64,000 nucleotides of DNA from Climacium dendroides (taxonomy: Eukaryota > Streptophyta > Bryopsida > Hypnales > Climaciaceae), in the NCBI GenBank assembly GCA_950106755.1, contig OX467084.1, positions 6,262,001 to 6,326,000 on the forward strand. Direction: 5' to 3'. The notes beneath the pieces were generated by a model. That model was not told the origin of the DNA and did no database searches. It saw nothing but the letters and a program-made list of their open reading frames with translations. The position numbers were made by a program, and so were the translations under genes. This document shows, piece after piece, positions 36,331-48,619 of the stretch; the first letter of the stretch is position 1, and each line of letters opens with the position of its first letter.

Positions 36331-36600
36331 AAACCTATTTCTTCATGTACCAATTTTTTTCACTTGTAGTAATAATTTATAGCCTAATTTGAGGATTGAG
36401 TCCTCAAGGGTAGAGGATTGAGTCGTCACCAGCTCTGTAATTTGTTTATGTTGGACATCTCATCATTGATGGCAAGTCTCATGTGATGAATTACACTTTG
36501 TACTCTTGTTTTTTTTTAGACTTTGTGTGAATTGTGTGCAGTGCATATGAGTGTGGTATTCTTCTACATATTCTTTTTAGAAAGCTTGCTTTATGTTTTG

Positions 36601-39580
36601 AATGAGATGTTTGTGTTTTTTGTGTATCTTTTTAATAAGTGCGCTAGTTTGCTATGAGTGTTGAGTTGTGGAGTATGGTGCATTTACCTTGTACGAGTAC
36701 ATACTTTGACATAGAGTTCATAGGCGACTGCTCTAGCCTTGAGGTATCATCTTTTAAGAAATGAAGGTATTATACAGATGCATTATTTATGGACCACAAC
36801 CCAATTTGGAAGCTGCCTGCCTGCCTGTGATGAAGATGAAAGTTCCCGATGGACTGAGTTTGCGTGTAAGCTGATAATATGCTTCTTCTGAAGCTAGCTG
36901 CCTGCCTGCCTGGGTTCAGTTCGGAATTGCAATCCGAATGTCTCACTGGACCAGCGTTCACAGAACTGGCTAAATTTCGCACCATTGCTACCAAAAAGTT
37001 TTAACCAAAAAATTTCAAGAGCTCAATGTATATAGGAAAAAATCCTTGAAAAAATCAAATTTTAGCCAAGATTGCAACAACCAGTAGATCGCAATAGCCA
37101 CTTTGTTACTTCCTCCTCACAGGAATTAGCATCTATTTAGTCAATTTTGGGTTATAGTAGTACTCCCAATTCTCTTTTACAACTTGCAAAATCCTTTCTT
37201 TTCTATTTTTTTTAATGCCACTCACTCTCAAGGTAGCCAAAGCTGATGCATGTTTGTCTTGAAGGTAGCATACGGCACTAAATACCCTAAACTAGGGAAC
37301 ATATTGCACTAAATTCCATAAACTAGTTCTGGGATCACTACACTAGGCTGAACCAATTGTTCCCAACGAAGGCAGATTGGAGGGTAGTTGGTCCCATCCA
37401 GCCACACTCACAGGCTTGCAATTGAAATAACTTAATTTAGATTAATTAGTGCAAAGAGTGAGTACAAATGCACATAGAGTCACATAATGTAATAAAGGGC
37501 TTAATTATCCGCTAAGTTCATTTCTGCACATGGGATCCAAATGTCATGTTCATTCATTTGAGGCATTGGAACCTCCTTTCATTGACCAACAAGAAAACAT
37601 ACAATTTGGACCAATTTAATAATGACAATTGTTTGTAACATCAAAAAGTGACACTTCACAAGAGGGTCTATCTTATGTGTATACAATGTGCTATGCAATT
37701 CAAACTTGGAACTAGCTATTCATGGCTAGTAGTAGTGAGGCTAATCCCAAATGCTCCAAATGGGTTTGGTTGGCACTTCTATTGACTTCATTGGAGGTGG
37801 TGGGGATGGCATCGTTGTAGGCTCCCATGACTTGGCTTTTAGCCTTGCCTTGGGAATGTAGAAGAATTTCTTGGCGCTAGGTGGCTTTGTAGGAACCTCA
37901 TCCTTTGCAATGTGATTTGTCGTTTAGGAAAGTTTTGATTTAATACCAACGCAATCCTTCTTTTGCCTCTTTGTGGTGGATGTACGACTCTTTTTTTTCA
38001 ACTCAATACTCTTCTTTTTAGAAGGAAGAGTGTGAGATTGATGCCCACTAGGAACCAAATGCAAAGACTTGGATGCTACGGCAGTTATTGGTGATCCAAA
38101 GTGAAGCAAGAAGAAAAAACAAGCTAGGAACAATGAAAGGCAACTTGAAAAAAATAAACTTGTAAGTGGGGATGCCAAAGGGAGGTGTATCTATAGGAAG
38201 ATTGGTCTTGGTGGTTCAGCTCATTGGTCTTGTTAGTCAAATCCATTGGTCTTGATAGTCCAACAAAAAATTTCTTAAGTTTCCAAACAATAGAAATAAT
38301 TGATCCTGTGATCATTATTACAATGAATTTTTTGAAACTTAGTGCTTCTATAATGCTTTAGATTTTTTATTCCAACAACCCAATTCTTGTCCAATTTCTT
38401 GATTGAATTGATTATACATTGATTTGTAGATTTCATTGATATATGTATTTTAAGTTTTCTTTATTGACCTATAAATTTGGTAGAGTTCATAAAACCACAA
38501 CAATGCTTATAGTCTATAATTTCTATGGTTTCTATGATTTTTTTCAAATTTTGAAGTATATAAAAAAGCTTAAACTTTGTCTTTTTTAAAAATTTATTGA
38601 CATTTTAAATTTCTCTTATATCTTCAAAATTTTGAATTCTTTTTATTTAATTTTAAAAAATTCTTTGATTACTTGATTTCTAAAATTTCCATTACTTTTG
38701 TAAGTTTTCAAGGTTGGTTTAAACCATCAATAATTTCAATAAAATTTTGATAAATTTAAAGAATGGAATTTTTAACTTCTAATTGACCAAGATGGCTCCA
38801 TTTGGCCTATCAATCCATTGTCTCTTTGCAAGACAATCAAAAGGTTCTCAAAATTCTATTTTCATTTTGAGGGACAAAAAATACTTCTTTTGAAATTCAA
38901 TATTTTTTGCTATAGAAACCATAAGGGCATGAAATTTGGCTTTGTTCAAGCCCCATCCCAAGACTTTTCAAAGGTATTAAGCACATTCTCCTTGGCTTAG
39001 AGGTCATGGAGATCTCAACCACCATGAAAATTAAAGATTAAAATAAATTTAAAGCAAACTTTCATGCCATTTTAGAAGTAAAAAAGAGTTTTTGAATTTT
39101 TTGGTAAATTGGAGACATGATGAATTTTTTTTTATTCAAAGCCAAGGCAAGAGAGTTTGCCTTCCACTTACAAGACCCATGGCATTGATAATGAGGATGC
39201 TGATGAGGTATTGACAATATATAACAACAATTTGGACTTCAATGACGCCAAGTTTGTTGTATTCATGGTGATGATGAGCAAGTGCAAGACCATGAGGCCA
39301 ACCTCCTTAAGTGCTCCTTGTGAGGAACTTTTATTTGTCCTTTAATGTCTAAACCCTTTTATACAATTTTTAATTTTTTAATTTTTTTCTTGTATATTTG
39401 TGCAAATAAAGGTCTTATCTCAATTTCATCAAATTGATTATAAAAATGAGGTTGATTTATGAAGAAACAAGAAGTACTTAGGATGAAAGAATAGTATAGT
39501 AGTTTGAACAAATAATTATGACAAAACTCTTGGTCATCATTTAGAATATGGATATTGAAGCACTTAGGGTTTAAGGTTCA
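36601..39580. other. Intergenic DNA with small coding-like scraps
   Basis: Positions 36811-36826 and 36898-36912 are short CCTG runs in direct repeat. On the minus strand, 37921-37740 is open for about 60 codons and reads PTKPPSAKKFFYIPKARLKA, with Pro/Lys-rich character but no start codon, so it may be an exon or relic. The neighbouring minus frame (38178-37924) opens with TTG and is Lys-rich at its end. On the plus strand, 39157-39345 reads DNEDADEVLTIYNNNLDF and starts with TTG. None is recognised. Confidence 0.35.
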
Positions 39581-40229
39581 TTAACCTCTGAAGGTTTTTG
39601 ACTATGTTTTTACCAAACCTCTCCAATACTGCCATTTCTAGGACAAGTACCAAATTTTAGAAAAGGAAAGTTTTTGGACACATATAATCGTAGGGTCTTG
39701 TAGTAAGCTAGTTTGAAAAGATGCGGAAAAAATTTCAGAAATTTCCATAGTATAGATTGCAACATATTAGCATTTGAAGTGGCAAAAATCCTTTTTTGGC
39801 CTTGCAAAAACTAGGCAATTGCACTACACTTTACAAGGTCACATTTGTATGAAGAAAATGTCCAAAATGGTGGTGCTTCATTGGATTTAGTCTTCAAGTC
39901 AAGTTGGCTACATGCTTGAAAAATTTCAAATCATTTGGAATCGTACTTTATATAGGAGAAAAATAGTAAATAGAAAAAAAAAAATAGCTAATGATTCAAA
40001 ATACTAAACTATCAACAATTTATTTATGTAATTTATACCTAATATTTTTATTTTTATTTTTAAACATTAAAAATTGAATTAAATAAAGGACTTCAAAGTT
40101 TATCCTAGAATAGAGATTCTATAACTACCCACAAACTACCCGCAAAGTAAAACTCCTCAAAACTTTTGTCTCATTAATCAAAATAGAATGATTTAATACT
40201 TTCCATGTATATATAAGTCTAGAAAGAAA
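39581..40229 (+). mobile_element. Long TTAA-type element, copy 1 (truncated)
   Basis: Starts TTAACCTCTGAAGG and then follows copies 2 and 3 closely (GACTATGTTTTTACC, then GCCATTTCTAGGACAAGTAC, then TTGTAGTAAGCTAGTTTG, then TTCAAATCATTTGGAATCGT, then CTCATTAATCAAAATAGAAT). Its 3' third is missing; the sequence changes at 40230, where another TTAA-bounded element begins. Confidence 0.75.
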
Positions 40230-41789
40230 TTAACCCTTAAAGGACATTTTTGTTCTTCAAAAGGCAACCGAACGAATTTGCTACAATAATTCCAAGGCAT
40301 GCAAGCAAGAGAGTGACTCATGGCAAACAACCTTGTGTGCAATGCCACTTTGAGCTCAACTTCTCTTTCTCAAACAACCTTGAAAAGAAGTGTCCTTTAC
40401 CTAAGCACTTGTTCATCAAGAGAGACCTTCCAAAGGCGATGAAATTTTTTAACCAATTCAATATAGTGAATGGAATTCATCTAACTCTTGGTGCCAAAAA
40501 TGTGATGGAATATGGGTTCCCATGACGTTAATTTTAGTCCTTTGTTGAGATACTCATCCAAAATTATTCTTGGATGAATGGTTGTATTTTTTGTTTCTAC
40601 CAAAGAAATTTCAAAGTCATTCATTGAACACTTTTTGTCCTCCATAATATTTTAAGGTTAAGCTAAAATTTGAAAAACTTTAGGCAATTGAGACAAGTTA
40701 ACAAAATATAGCTTTCAAAGACTAATTTAACTCCCTTTTGAATTTTTGAAAATTCTCAAAATTCTCAAGCATTTGAAAATATTTTATTGTATCACAAATT
40801 TATCACCTATTACTAGAAGTAAAGATTTTTACTAATTTGAGTGTTATAAATGATTTTGATTGACAATGATGTATTTCATTGAAAAATGTCCTAGGGCTAC
40901 TTTTTCATCACAAAATTATCATTTCTATTACAAAGAGAAAAAACATTTTAAAACAGTTTTTTTCTAGTATTTAATTATAGGATATTGCATTGGACTAGAA
41001 CAAGAATGTATTGAACAAATTTCAGATTATTTGCCAACATAGATTGTAGGATATTCATGTTTAAAGTAGAGAAAACAGTTTTTTTTTAAATCTTGAATGA
41101 CTAAATTATAAAACTTTGAATCTTAACTCAAAAATTTTGCACTATAGATTTTGATTTTGTAATTTTTTATGCTGAAAAATTGAGTTGAGAATCTAGAAAA
41201 AAGAATTCAACAAAATAATTCGGTATTCAATTTTTTAAAAAGTGATTGGTGGGAAAATCTAAATTATTCATTGCACTAAGATGGAATTGAGTCACACTAA
41301 TCCAAACTATGAGATTGTTCTAGTAAGCAAACTAAACCATGCGGAACTTTTCTTTCTTAAATTGTCAAAATTGAGTTTTAATACGAACCTAAAACATTAT
41401 TTTCTCAAGAATTTACTAAAAATTCCCCACAAAACAAGATGCTTTGTAACTTTCACATCACTTAATCAAATGGCATGAATCAAATCTTTTGACATAGACA
41501 AAAACATAATCTATAAGAAACATTTTTTTTTAAAATATTTTGATTTGTTTTTTTAATTTTTTGTTGCCTACTCTTGTTTGCTTTTTGGTTTAAATGGCAA
41601 AACTTTTGCTCCCCATCATTGATTGAAATCTTAAAAAATTATATTTCTAGACAATTAACAAATTTTCCTATCTTGAAAAAATGTTTCAAAAAATCATGTC
41701 AAAAATTGAGATCACAAGAACCTACCTAAAGGAACCTAACCAAACTCTCAAAAGTCCTTCAAGAGGACTATTGGAACTTTAGGGGTTAA
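40230..41789. mobile_element. TTAA-bounded element of ~1.56 kb with a short ORF
   Basis: Left end TTAACCCTTAAAGGACA, right end GGAACTTTAGGGGTTAA: the termini are inverted repeats for about 12 bases and both include TTAA. It abuts and seems to interrupt the truncated element before it. It contains one coding-like frame (40250-40525). Pairing of these ends is inferred from their match and spacing. Confidence 0.5.
40250..40525 (+). CDS. Unrecognised 91-codon frame inside a TTAA-bounded element
   Basis: Open from 40250 (TTG; the first ATG comes late, within DLPKAMKFF) to TGA. It has protein-like composition with KQPCVQCHFELNF (a CxxC pair) and KCPLPKHLFIKRDLPKAM. It starts 20 bases inside the left end of the element, so it is either a captured host exon or a remnant of an element gene. 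There is no similarity I can name, and too little is left to place it as a transposase. Confidence 0.25.
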   Translation: MFFKRQPNEFATIIPRHASKRVTHGKQPCVQCHFELNFSFSNNLEKKCPLPKHLFIKRDLPKAMKFFNQFNIVNGIHLTLGAKNVMEYGFP

Positions 41790-42352
41790 TTCATTTTATA
41801 ATTTTGGTATAAATGTTTTTACCAATCTTCTCAAAAACAATAGAGAATTCTATTTTTCAAAAAAAGATTACAATTCATTACAGATATATCCTTTCATTTG
41901 CTTAACCCCAAAGTGACATTCAAGATCCAGGGTTCAAAAACATCATTGCTTTTGAAGCTCTATAGGTCTAGATATCTTCAAGTTATACAAATCTCAACTG
42001 TACAATCTTATAATGTATATGTTTTACATGATATGTACAAAATTTGAAGTCATTTGGCCATATAAATTGCAAGATCAGAATGTTTTAGTGTAACAAATAG
42101 ATGCTGAAATTTTTCGAAAAACACATTTGGAGGTGAAATTTGTTTTCTAAACCTACTCAAATGAAAAAACTTTACACTACAAAATGATTCAAAACTAGTA
42201 TACAAACACATTGGTGAATTTTTTCATTCAATCGACTCATTGTGTCTAAAAAATAGCTTTGAAATGTCAAAAAACACCAAGAAAAATTGCAAAAAACACA
42301 TCTAAGGCTGAACCTCCTCCTCCTAGAATGCTTCTCACTCACTCATTACTTC
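41790..42352. other. AT-rich DNA, nothing recognised
   Basis: Short homopurine and poly-A stretches, no open frame of note. Confidence 0.5.
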
Positions 42353-42800
42353 TTGGATTGACATGAGATTTTGCCTCACAAACTTGACTAGTATGCACAA
42401 CTTTTACAAAATTTTTTATTGAAAATGGACTTTGTATGAAGAAAAAATAGGCCGCCAAAGTTCACTCCACTCCCCAAATGCCAAGATGTTGAACTTTGAA
42501 TTGCTCCCAAATACACACAACAACTTGGATTGACATGAAAATTTTAACACAATAACTAAACTTCAAGGGGAACAAAATCCAACAGATTTTATTGAAAATG
42601 AATGTTTTACAAAAGAGATCCAAGCCCCCAAAGTTGCACCCCTAAATGCAGTTTGGTGAACTCAAATTGAAGTTGTGAACTTCAATTGGCCCCTCAAAAC
42701 TCAGTACATCTTGGATTGATCTGAAATATTTTCCACACAAACTAGAGGGGAGAGCACAACTTTCCCAACAAGTTTTATTGAATTTGGACCTTGGATGCAA
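42353..42800 (+). repeat. Three degenerate ~180-base tandem units
   Basis: Units begin CTTGGATTGAYMTGA at about 42353, 42524 and 42711. Each continues through a stretch with ACACAA...CTARAGG-like words to TTTTATTGAA(A)ATG or TTTATTGAATTTGG about 70 bases later. Spacings are 171 and 187 bases. Nucleosome-sized and diverged, they could be a satellite relic or an old local amplification. Confidence 0.55.
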
Positions 42801-44336
42801 AAGTTACAACACTTTGAATTGGACTTCAAATTGTGTGAGGACACTTTCTGTCCTCTATCATTTTGGAATTAAAGTGCAAAATTAAATTTTTATGTAAATA
42901 TATTGTACAAAATTTGAATGCATGTAAAGCTCAATTTTATGGTAATAGTTTGTGGGGTGTTCCTTTTTGAAGGGATGGTGAGTAAATTCACTTCATTCAT
43001 CCCCTCACTTAATAATTGAGTGAATTTTAATGTATAAATTTTTCATTATCCCCTATAAGTATATTTTTTCTAGACATGCTAAAACACAATCAATATGGGA
43101 TTAACAACTATATCTTTTGTCCTATACTTGTACATTATCCATATGTTGTATCATATTAATATTTCATGTAACACATCATATTCCTATATCATATCTATAT
43201 GCATTCCATATATATCTAAATCAAAGTTTTTTTTATTTTGAATTTTGGGGGTAGGTGGGCAAATCAAGTGTTTCATTTTTTAATATGTATTTGTGGTGGT
43301 GATACGATGTATGTATGCCCCTTTCCAAGAGATAGTAAAGGAATTTTAGGGTTTAGGATCAAACCACGTAACAAAAGGTCAAACCAAAATTTATCAAATT
43401 TACACAATTGCAAAGGGATTGTTATTTTTTTTTATTTTTTTCTTTTTCAATTAGAAAAAAATTCATTTCTAAAATTTAAATCATTTATGTCCAAGAAAAT
43501 ATTCCATTTTTTTTTCAATAGTGAATTTATATATATAGCATAAAGCATAAAAGTGCAATGCAAATTTAAAAAGATTAATGTCTCTTGCAATAATTGAATT
43601 AATTTGAGTAGAAACCAAGAAATTGATACATTTATCTTAAGAATGGGATATTTTTCATCAATCTCTAAAGTTTCTTGATATACTACAACAAATTTATAAA
43701 TGTTTAAATTTTAGTACATTCCATAAAACCAAAATAGATATTTGTTATCCTTTCAATTACCATTGTGTCTTTTTACACAAGTTAACATCCAATTTCATCC
43801 TTCCAAATTCTTTCATATTCTCATATTAGTTTCTTAATATTTCTATAGTATGGAAATATTAAGAAATACCATAGAAATAGAATATAAAAATAGAAAATCA
43901 TTAAAAAAATTGATTTTGTAAAAAAAATTGATATTCAACAATCAATTTTAAATAATTGGAAATTTAGTAAGTACCTACAAAGTCTATTTGAATGAATTTG
44001 CTTACAAATTTGACACAAAATTTGACACATGTATTTCCTCTTTGAAAATTTTTTGGACTATTTGAGTGCTAAAATTAAGAATTATGTTTTCTTAATAAAA
44101 TGGGCAAAGTGAGTACTCAATAATTTAGGACTTCACACAATCAATAAAAAGCTAGACCAATTAGTCACATGTCTCCTTCAAGCTTTCATATCTCTAATTG
44201 ATGGGAATAACATAACAATTCATATTATAATTATGGATGAAAACGCTGCCTACATATCTTATTCTATTGCCTATGTATTATTTCACAAGAGCTATTTCAA
44301 TATAATAGGTTTTAAAGATGACATGATTATGAAGGC
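42801..44336. other. AT-rich intergenic DNA
   Basis: No gene is supported. Positions 43420-43520 hold long T and A tracts. Around 43840-43880 a short palindrome (TTTCTATAGTATGGAAA region) and nearby poly-A runs occur. Confidence 0.4.
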
Positions 44337-44633
44337 ATGAATATAAGATTTTGTAGTACTTGGCAACGGTTGAAAGAGGAGATGCCAATAAGCACATATA
44401 ATGCTACAATTGGTCACTTGGGTATAAAGAGACCTACATTAACAATTAAATTGGAAATGGAATATGAAAGAAGGACAAGTCTTCAACATAACATTACTCA
44501 AACATTGTTGTACATTCCCTCTGTCAATTCCAATGGAAAGTATATTATGCCATTGCCAATTGGCGAAGATTCAACTACAAGATTGATCTTGAAAGCATGG
44601 GTTGGTAACCAAGGGAAATCATTTAACCCCTAA
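44337..44633 (+). pseudogene. Coding fragment cut by a TTAA-type insertion
   Basis: ATG-initiated, open for 98 codons with convincing composition (STWQRLKEEMPISTYNATIG, then LLYIPSVNSNGKYIMPLPIG, then LILKAWVGNQG). Its last codons are supplied by the left end of the element beginning at 44623 (TTAACCCCTAA gives the stop). A longer frame was therefore probably interrupted there. The sequence after the element (45574 on) does not obviously resume it. The family is unknown. Confidence 0.4.
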
Positions 44634-45573
44634 AGTTCTTTTACTATGTTTTCACCAAAATGCTCCAAAATTGCCATTCTAATACAAGTGCCAAATTTTT
44701 GAATTTTTTTTGATACATAACCATAGGATATTGTAGTATGTCACCTTGAAAACATGTGGTAAAAATTTGAAAAATTTGAAAATATGTGGTAAAAATTTGA
44801 AAAAATTTCACCGTGTAAATTGCAAGATATAAGCATTCAAATTCACTAAAATCATTTTTTGGGCCCTCAAAAAACTAGAGTTGCACTTCACAAGCTCACT
44901 TTTCTTTGAAAAATGTCCAAAATGCTAGTGCTTCTTTGGATTCTTTTTTCTAAACAAGTTGGCTATACTCTTGAAAATTTTTACATCATTTGGAATTATA
45001 CAGCATGTAGGAAAAAATACTTAGTAAGAACAAGGAAGTAGAGAATGATTCAAAATACAAAATTGTTAAGAATTTAGTTATGGAATTGAAAAATGCCAAT
45101 CCCAATGGTTGAAATGTTGTAGTTAACAATCTACATTCTATGATTTTATTTTATTCAAAAAATATTGAAAATTGAGTGAGATAAAGGCCTCCAAAGTTTA
45201 TTTTAGAATAGAAAATCCATAACTACCCGCAAACAAAAATTGCTCATAGCTTTCATCTCATTGATCAAAATGGAATGATTTAAAACTTTCCACATACTTA
45301 TAACTCTAGAAATCCAATTTCAAATTATTTTTTTCAAAAAAAGTGATTTTTGTTGATCTGCCTGTACTGCCCAAATGATTAAAAAGTAACATATTTGGCT
45401 ATAACTTTTGACTCATATTTCCAAATGTCATGAAATTTGATGCATATGAAAGATATTCCTTGTTTCCACCTTCTATTAAAATTTCAGCCTAAAATATGCA
45501 AATATCTAGTCACATGTACTTGCCCAAAATTTCTATACTGCCAAAAAATGCATGCTAGGCTCTTAGGGATTAA
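44623..45573 (+). mobile_element. Long TTAA-type element, copy 2
   Basis: TTAACCCCTAAAGTTC at the left and CTCTTAGGGATTAA at the right. About 950 bases, non-coding, colinear with 55010-55955 over nearly the full length (including CTATTAAAATTTCAGCC and CCAAAATTTCTATACTGCC near the end, where copy 3 reads CCAAAATTTCTATGTTGCC). An internal 33-base direct repeat occurs at 44753-44805 (ACATGTGGTAAAAATTTGAA). Confidence 0.8.
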
Positions 45574-45793
45574 AAAAATCAAGAAGCACATATCTAGGAA
45601 TGATTCCAATGATTAAATTGAGTGAATCATTGGTTTAAAAAAATTTGAAAGCACTTACTCAAACTCAAACTATTGTACAAGACCTCCCCTTTTCACACTA
45701 AATTCTAACGATGAATTCTTGTACTTCTATCCTACACAAAAGGATTCTCTATCATTCATTGACCAAAAATAGTTGTGGCATTTGTAAGGTTAA
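45574..45793. repeat. Short TTAA-type element fragment
   Basis: Matches the interior of 17433-17659 and 57639-57871 (ATTGTACAAGACC, then CGATGAATTCTTGTACTTCT, then GATTCTCTATCATTCATTG) and ends TAAGGTTAA. The left end merges with the neighbouring long element. Confidence 0.5.
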
Positions 45794-45839
45794 GGATGTT
45801 AGTGAAATCAACATTGACAAGTTGTTATAGCTAAAAAGA

Positions 45840-46110
45840 AATAAAACACTAAAGTGGAATGATCCATCATGGACAAAATTAGAAGTGTCTTCATGCCATT
45901 ATTGAAAATTTTAATTTTTTCCTCCACATAAAGACAAGTGTGAGAAACAGTGAAGGGCAATCAAAATTATATTTTTTCGACAAAGTATGAATTTGTTATG
46001 AATTTTTGAAGTGAGCTATCCATCATGGCTTTAAAAAGTCTTTAGACTACCTCCAAACTACCAAAAAGTGTATCCATAATGGTCATCTTACTTACCTATA
46101 GTAAAACATG
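45840..46110 (-). repeat. Inverted relative of the 59933-60378 element
   Basis: Read on the minus strand it matches the right two-thirds of 59933-60378: CAAAAATTCATAACAAATTC, then GTTTCTCACACTTG, then a GTGGGAGAAAA-like block, then AGATGACC. The termini have decayed. Confidence 0.55.
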
Positions 46111-46313
46111 AAGGACTAAAAAAGTCACTTCCTATGATGAATTTATATAAAAAAAGATAGAAGTTTCTAAATTGTCACTAATCACTCCATTACTATCACT
46201 TAAAACATTAATTATGCCCACTAACTCAATCCAATGTAGCCCAAATCTCATTTATTGAAAAAACACTATTAGCAAGTCATCCCCTAGGTGTCTAGAATGG
46301 GTTTTTTTATTCA

Positions 46314-46573
46314 TAAGGTAGTTTGCTCTTAAACAATTGATTATATTTGGAGGGAAGCTAAACTCCTTGAAACAATTTTTAGTAAATTTTCATTGAATGG
46401 AATTGGCATTTAATCCAAGTAGTTTTATATTTTTAGACCTTTGTGAAATTTGTTACGAACTTTTGAAGTTGAAATGCAACCTAAAATGTATATTGTTGCT
46501 TCATTGAAGAAAATAAATGTACCTTCATATTAGCAATTTTAGATTAGAGTCACTTTTAGAGCATCCTACCTTA
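46314..46573. mobile_element. MITE with AGGTA ends (core family copy 2)
   Basis: Left TAAGGTAGTTTGCTCTTAAA, right TTTTAGAGCATCCTACCTTA, a TA at each edge. The family core is present (AATTGGCATTTAATCCAAGT, then CTTTTGAAGTTGAAATG). 260 bases. Confidence 0.75.
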
Positions 46574-47161
46574 ATGAGCTATTCTACCTTAATAGAAACC
46601 AAGTACTAAGAGACTATGGAAACAACCCACAAGAAGACCCATAAGCTAGTGATCTAAGTTGCTATGTGGGTCTTCTCACGGATTGTTTTTTTGGTTTGTA
46701 GAGACTGTACTAGTAAAGTAACACCATCAATGGGTGAATGGGAGTCATGTTGCCAAGATAGAAGAGGAATAGTGGGAATATCTTCTTTGTATGCATAAAA
46801 ATGATAGCCTACATCTAAATTGAATGGTGTTGTGAAAGAAACCAATTAAGGCCCACTTTATACTTGGGCCGGATTGAAGGCCAACAAGATCTCTCTAAGT
46901 TTGAACCAATAGAATCATTCAATTTCTCCAAATTTGGCCCAAGAGTTTTATACTAGAGTCAAATTGAAACTACAATTCATCCTATGCATCACCTTAGGTG
47001 GCATAGTTTTGATGCCAAACCATCCGGCTCCAAGGGAGCAATCAAGACAAGGTTTTGGGTGGCCCAATTTTCCATCTAAAGCTAAATTGGAGCCAATTGG
47101 GCTCCTCCATTGGATCATGCATATCTCTACATGCTCATTACTTATTATTGCAATTGTCATG

Positions 47162-47453
47162 TAAGGTACTATGCTTTTAAGAGCTAATTGCATTTAGAGG
47201 GAAGTTAAACTTCTTGAAACAATTTTTTAAATTTTTTGTAGGAATAAAAATAGAATTGGCATCTAATCCAAGTTATTTCATATTTTTTGGACTTTTGTGT
47301 AATTACTTATGAATTTTTGAAGTTGGAATGTAGTGGTCACTAAAAGCAACCACCTTCTAAAATGTATAGTGTTGGTACATTGTAGAAAACACAATGTAAC
47401 TTTGCCTCATGATTGCTTTTAGAGCATGGGCACTTTTAGAACAAACTACCATA
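47162..47453. mobile_element. MITE with AGGTA ends (core family copy 3)
   Basis: Left TAAGGTACTATGCTTTTAAG. The right end near GAACAAACTACCATA is decayed. Core words include AATTGGCATCTAATCCAAGT, TTTCATATTTTTTGGAC and TTTTTGAAGTTGGAATG. Confidence 0.7.
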
Positions 47454-48463
47454 TGCATTTATGGATTTATAAGATATGCATAGAATGATGATGGTGGTTT
47501 TAAGCAAGGTACATATTTTGTTTGTATTGACATTTTGTAGTTATTACCTTCATCATTTTAAAAAATTATTAGGCTACTTGGCTTGAGAACATGTACAAGT
47601 TTTTTGTGCCCTTTTTTTCTTAACAATACTAATGATTCTCTCTCTTTTTAGATTTTTTATATTCTGAGATGTGTATTTTATATTTTCCAAAATTGAATAG
47701 TAGATCCTTGTACAAATTATCCAAATGTTTAAGAAGTATTATCATATATGTCACTTCAATAAGTTATCTATGTGTTGGCATTGAACATGTGCTTTTGAAT
47801 TTCAACTCTATGTAATTGATAAATAGATAAAGTAGGAATTTTCTTTTAAATTTAAAATTTTAAAACTATCTTTTATTTTTGAAATAAGAAAAAAAAGAAA
47901 AAGATACATTGTTTTATATTTTTGTAATTGAGTATTAAAAAAATCCAAGAACACATTAATTGAAAACTAAGCCCTAAAATGAAGCCTCGACACTTTACAT
48001 TATTTAAGGCTGGAGTGATGAATTGGCAATCTAACCCTACTTTTTGATCTCAAACCCTACTTTTTCGTCTCAGCACTTTACATTATTTAGGGCCGGAGTG
48101 GTGAATGGGGGCCAAATTGGAGTCAAGATGGAAGGCAAATCAGGCCGGCCTTCCATCTGGCCCCAAAGCTAGTATAAACCCTGTCTAAGTTTGCATTAAA
48201 AACAGAGAGAAAAGGTACGAAACAAGACGTGAAATTGCAGAATAAGATCGCAAGTCCCCAAAGTCAAGTGGGAATAGGAAACAACACACCCGTGACTGGA
48301 TCAAATGGTTCAGAGTCCGCCAAGGCGGCCTGTTACATCAATAGATGAATAAGGCACTTTCATGGGCATGCACAAGAAGAGTGTTTTGTACAAAAGGGAA
48401 AATATCTGTAACTCATTGAAACCTCATCTTCCAAGCAACATGCATCCATTCACAGAAAAACTT
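47454..48463. other. AT-rich DNA leading into the GC-richer island
   Basis: A degenerate duplicated phrase (ACTTTACATTATTTARGGCY, then GGAGTGRTGAAT) occurs at 47990-48030 and 48075-48108. A GC-rich hairpin follows: GATGGAAGGC at 48127 pairs with GCCTTCCATC at 48148. No supported gene. Confidence 0.45.
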
Positions 48464-48619
48464 TTAGAAAAGATTGCCCATACCGGACATAGGTAAGTTC
48501 ATTTTCTTTCGCAGCAACACCACGCAGATGGAGGAAATTACAGTTCCACTGCAGACCAGGGAGGTAACAAAGGAGATGAGCAAGACGCCGTTTATCACGC
48601 AAAGAAAAGAAGACTGCAT
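48464..48619 (-). CDS. Possible 51-aa hydrophobic peptide
   Basis: Met-initiated frame on the minus strand: MQSSFLCVINGVLLISFVTS, then a second hydrophobic run ending in VVLLRKK, then a short polar tail. It is compatible with one or two membrane spans. The frame is open nine codons further upstream to a TTG, just after GGTTGATAG, which could be a splice acceptor, so this may be a last exon and not an independent gene. It lies about 800 bases beyond the F-box gene's stop on the same strand. Low certainty. Confidence 0.25.
   Translation of the reverse strand: MQSSFLCVINGVLLISFVTSLVCSGTVISSICVVLLRKKMNLPMSGMGNLF

Larger units (their letters stand above)
30841..36600 (+). repeat. Copy B of the ~5.8-kb direct segmental duplication
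   Basis: Second copy of the unit at 160-6060, same strand, 24.8 kb downstream of it. It keeps the TATA box, the full-length reading frame and the terminal exon. It differs by scattered substitutions (about 4% in the long frame) and short indels outside that frame. The 3' edge fades after a shared stretch about 270 bases beyond the last exon's stop codon. Confidence 0.9.

Noticed and set aside
160..36600. The two ~5.8-kb copies as the LTRs of one giant retrotransposon
   Set aside because: No primer-binding site after copy A, no polypurine tract before copy B, no gag-pol at matching age between them, and the copies carry a gene-like TATA/ATG layout.
37924..38178. 84-codon minus-strand frame with a signal-peptide-like start
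   Set aside because: The first codon is TTG, not ATG, and the hydrophobic start comes from T-rich DNA.
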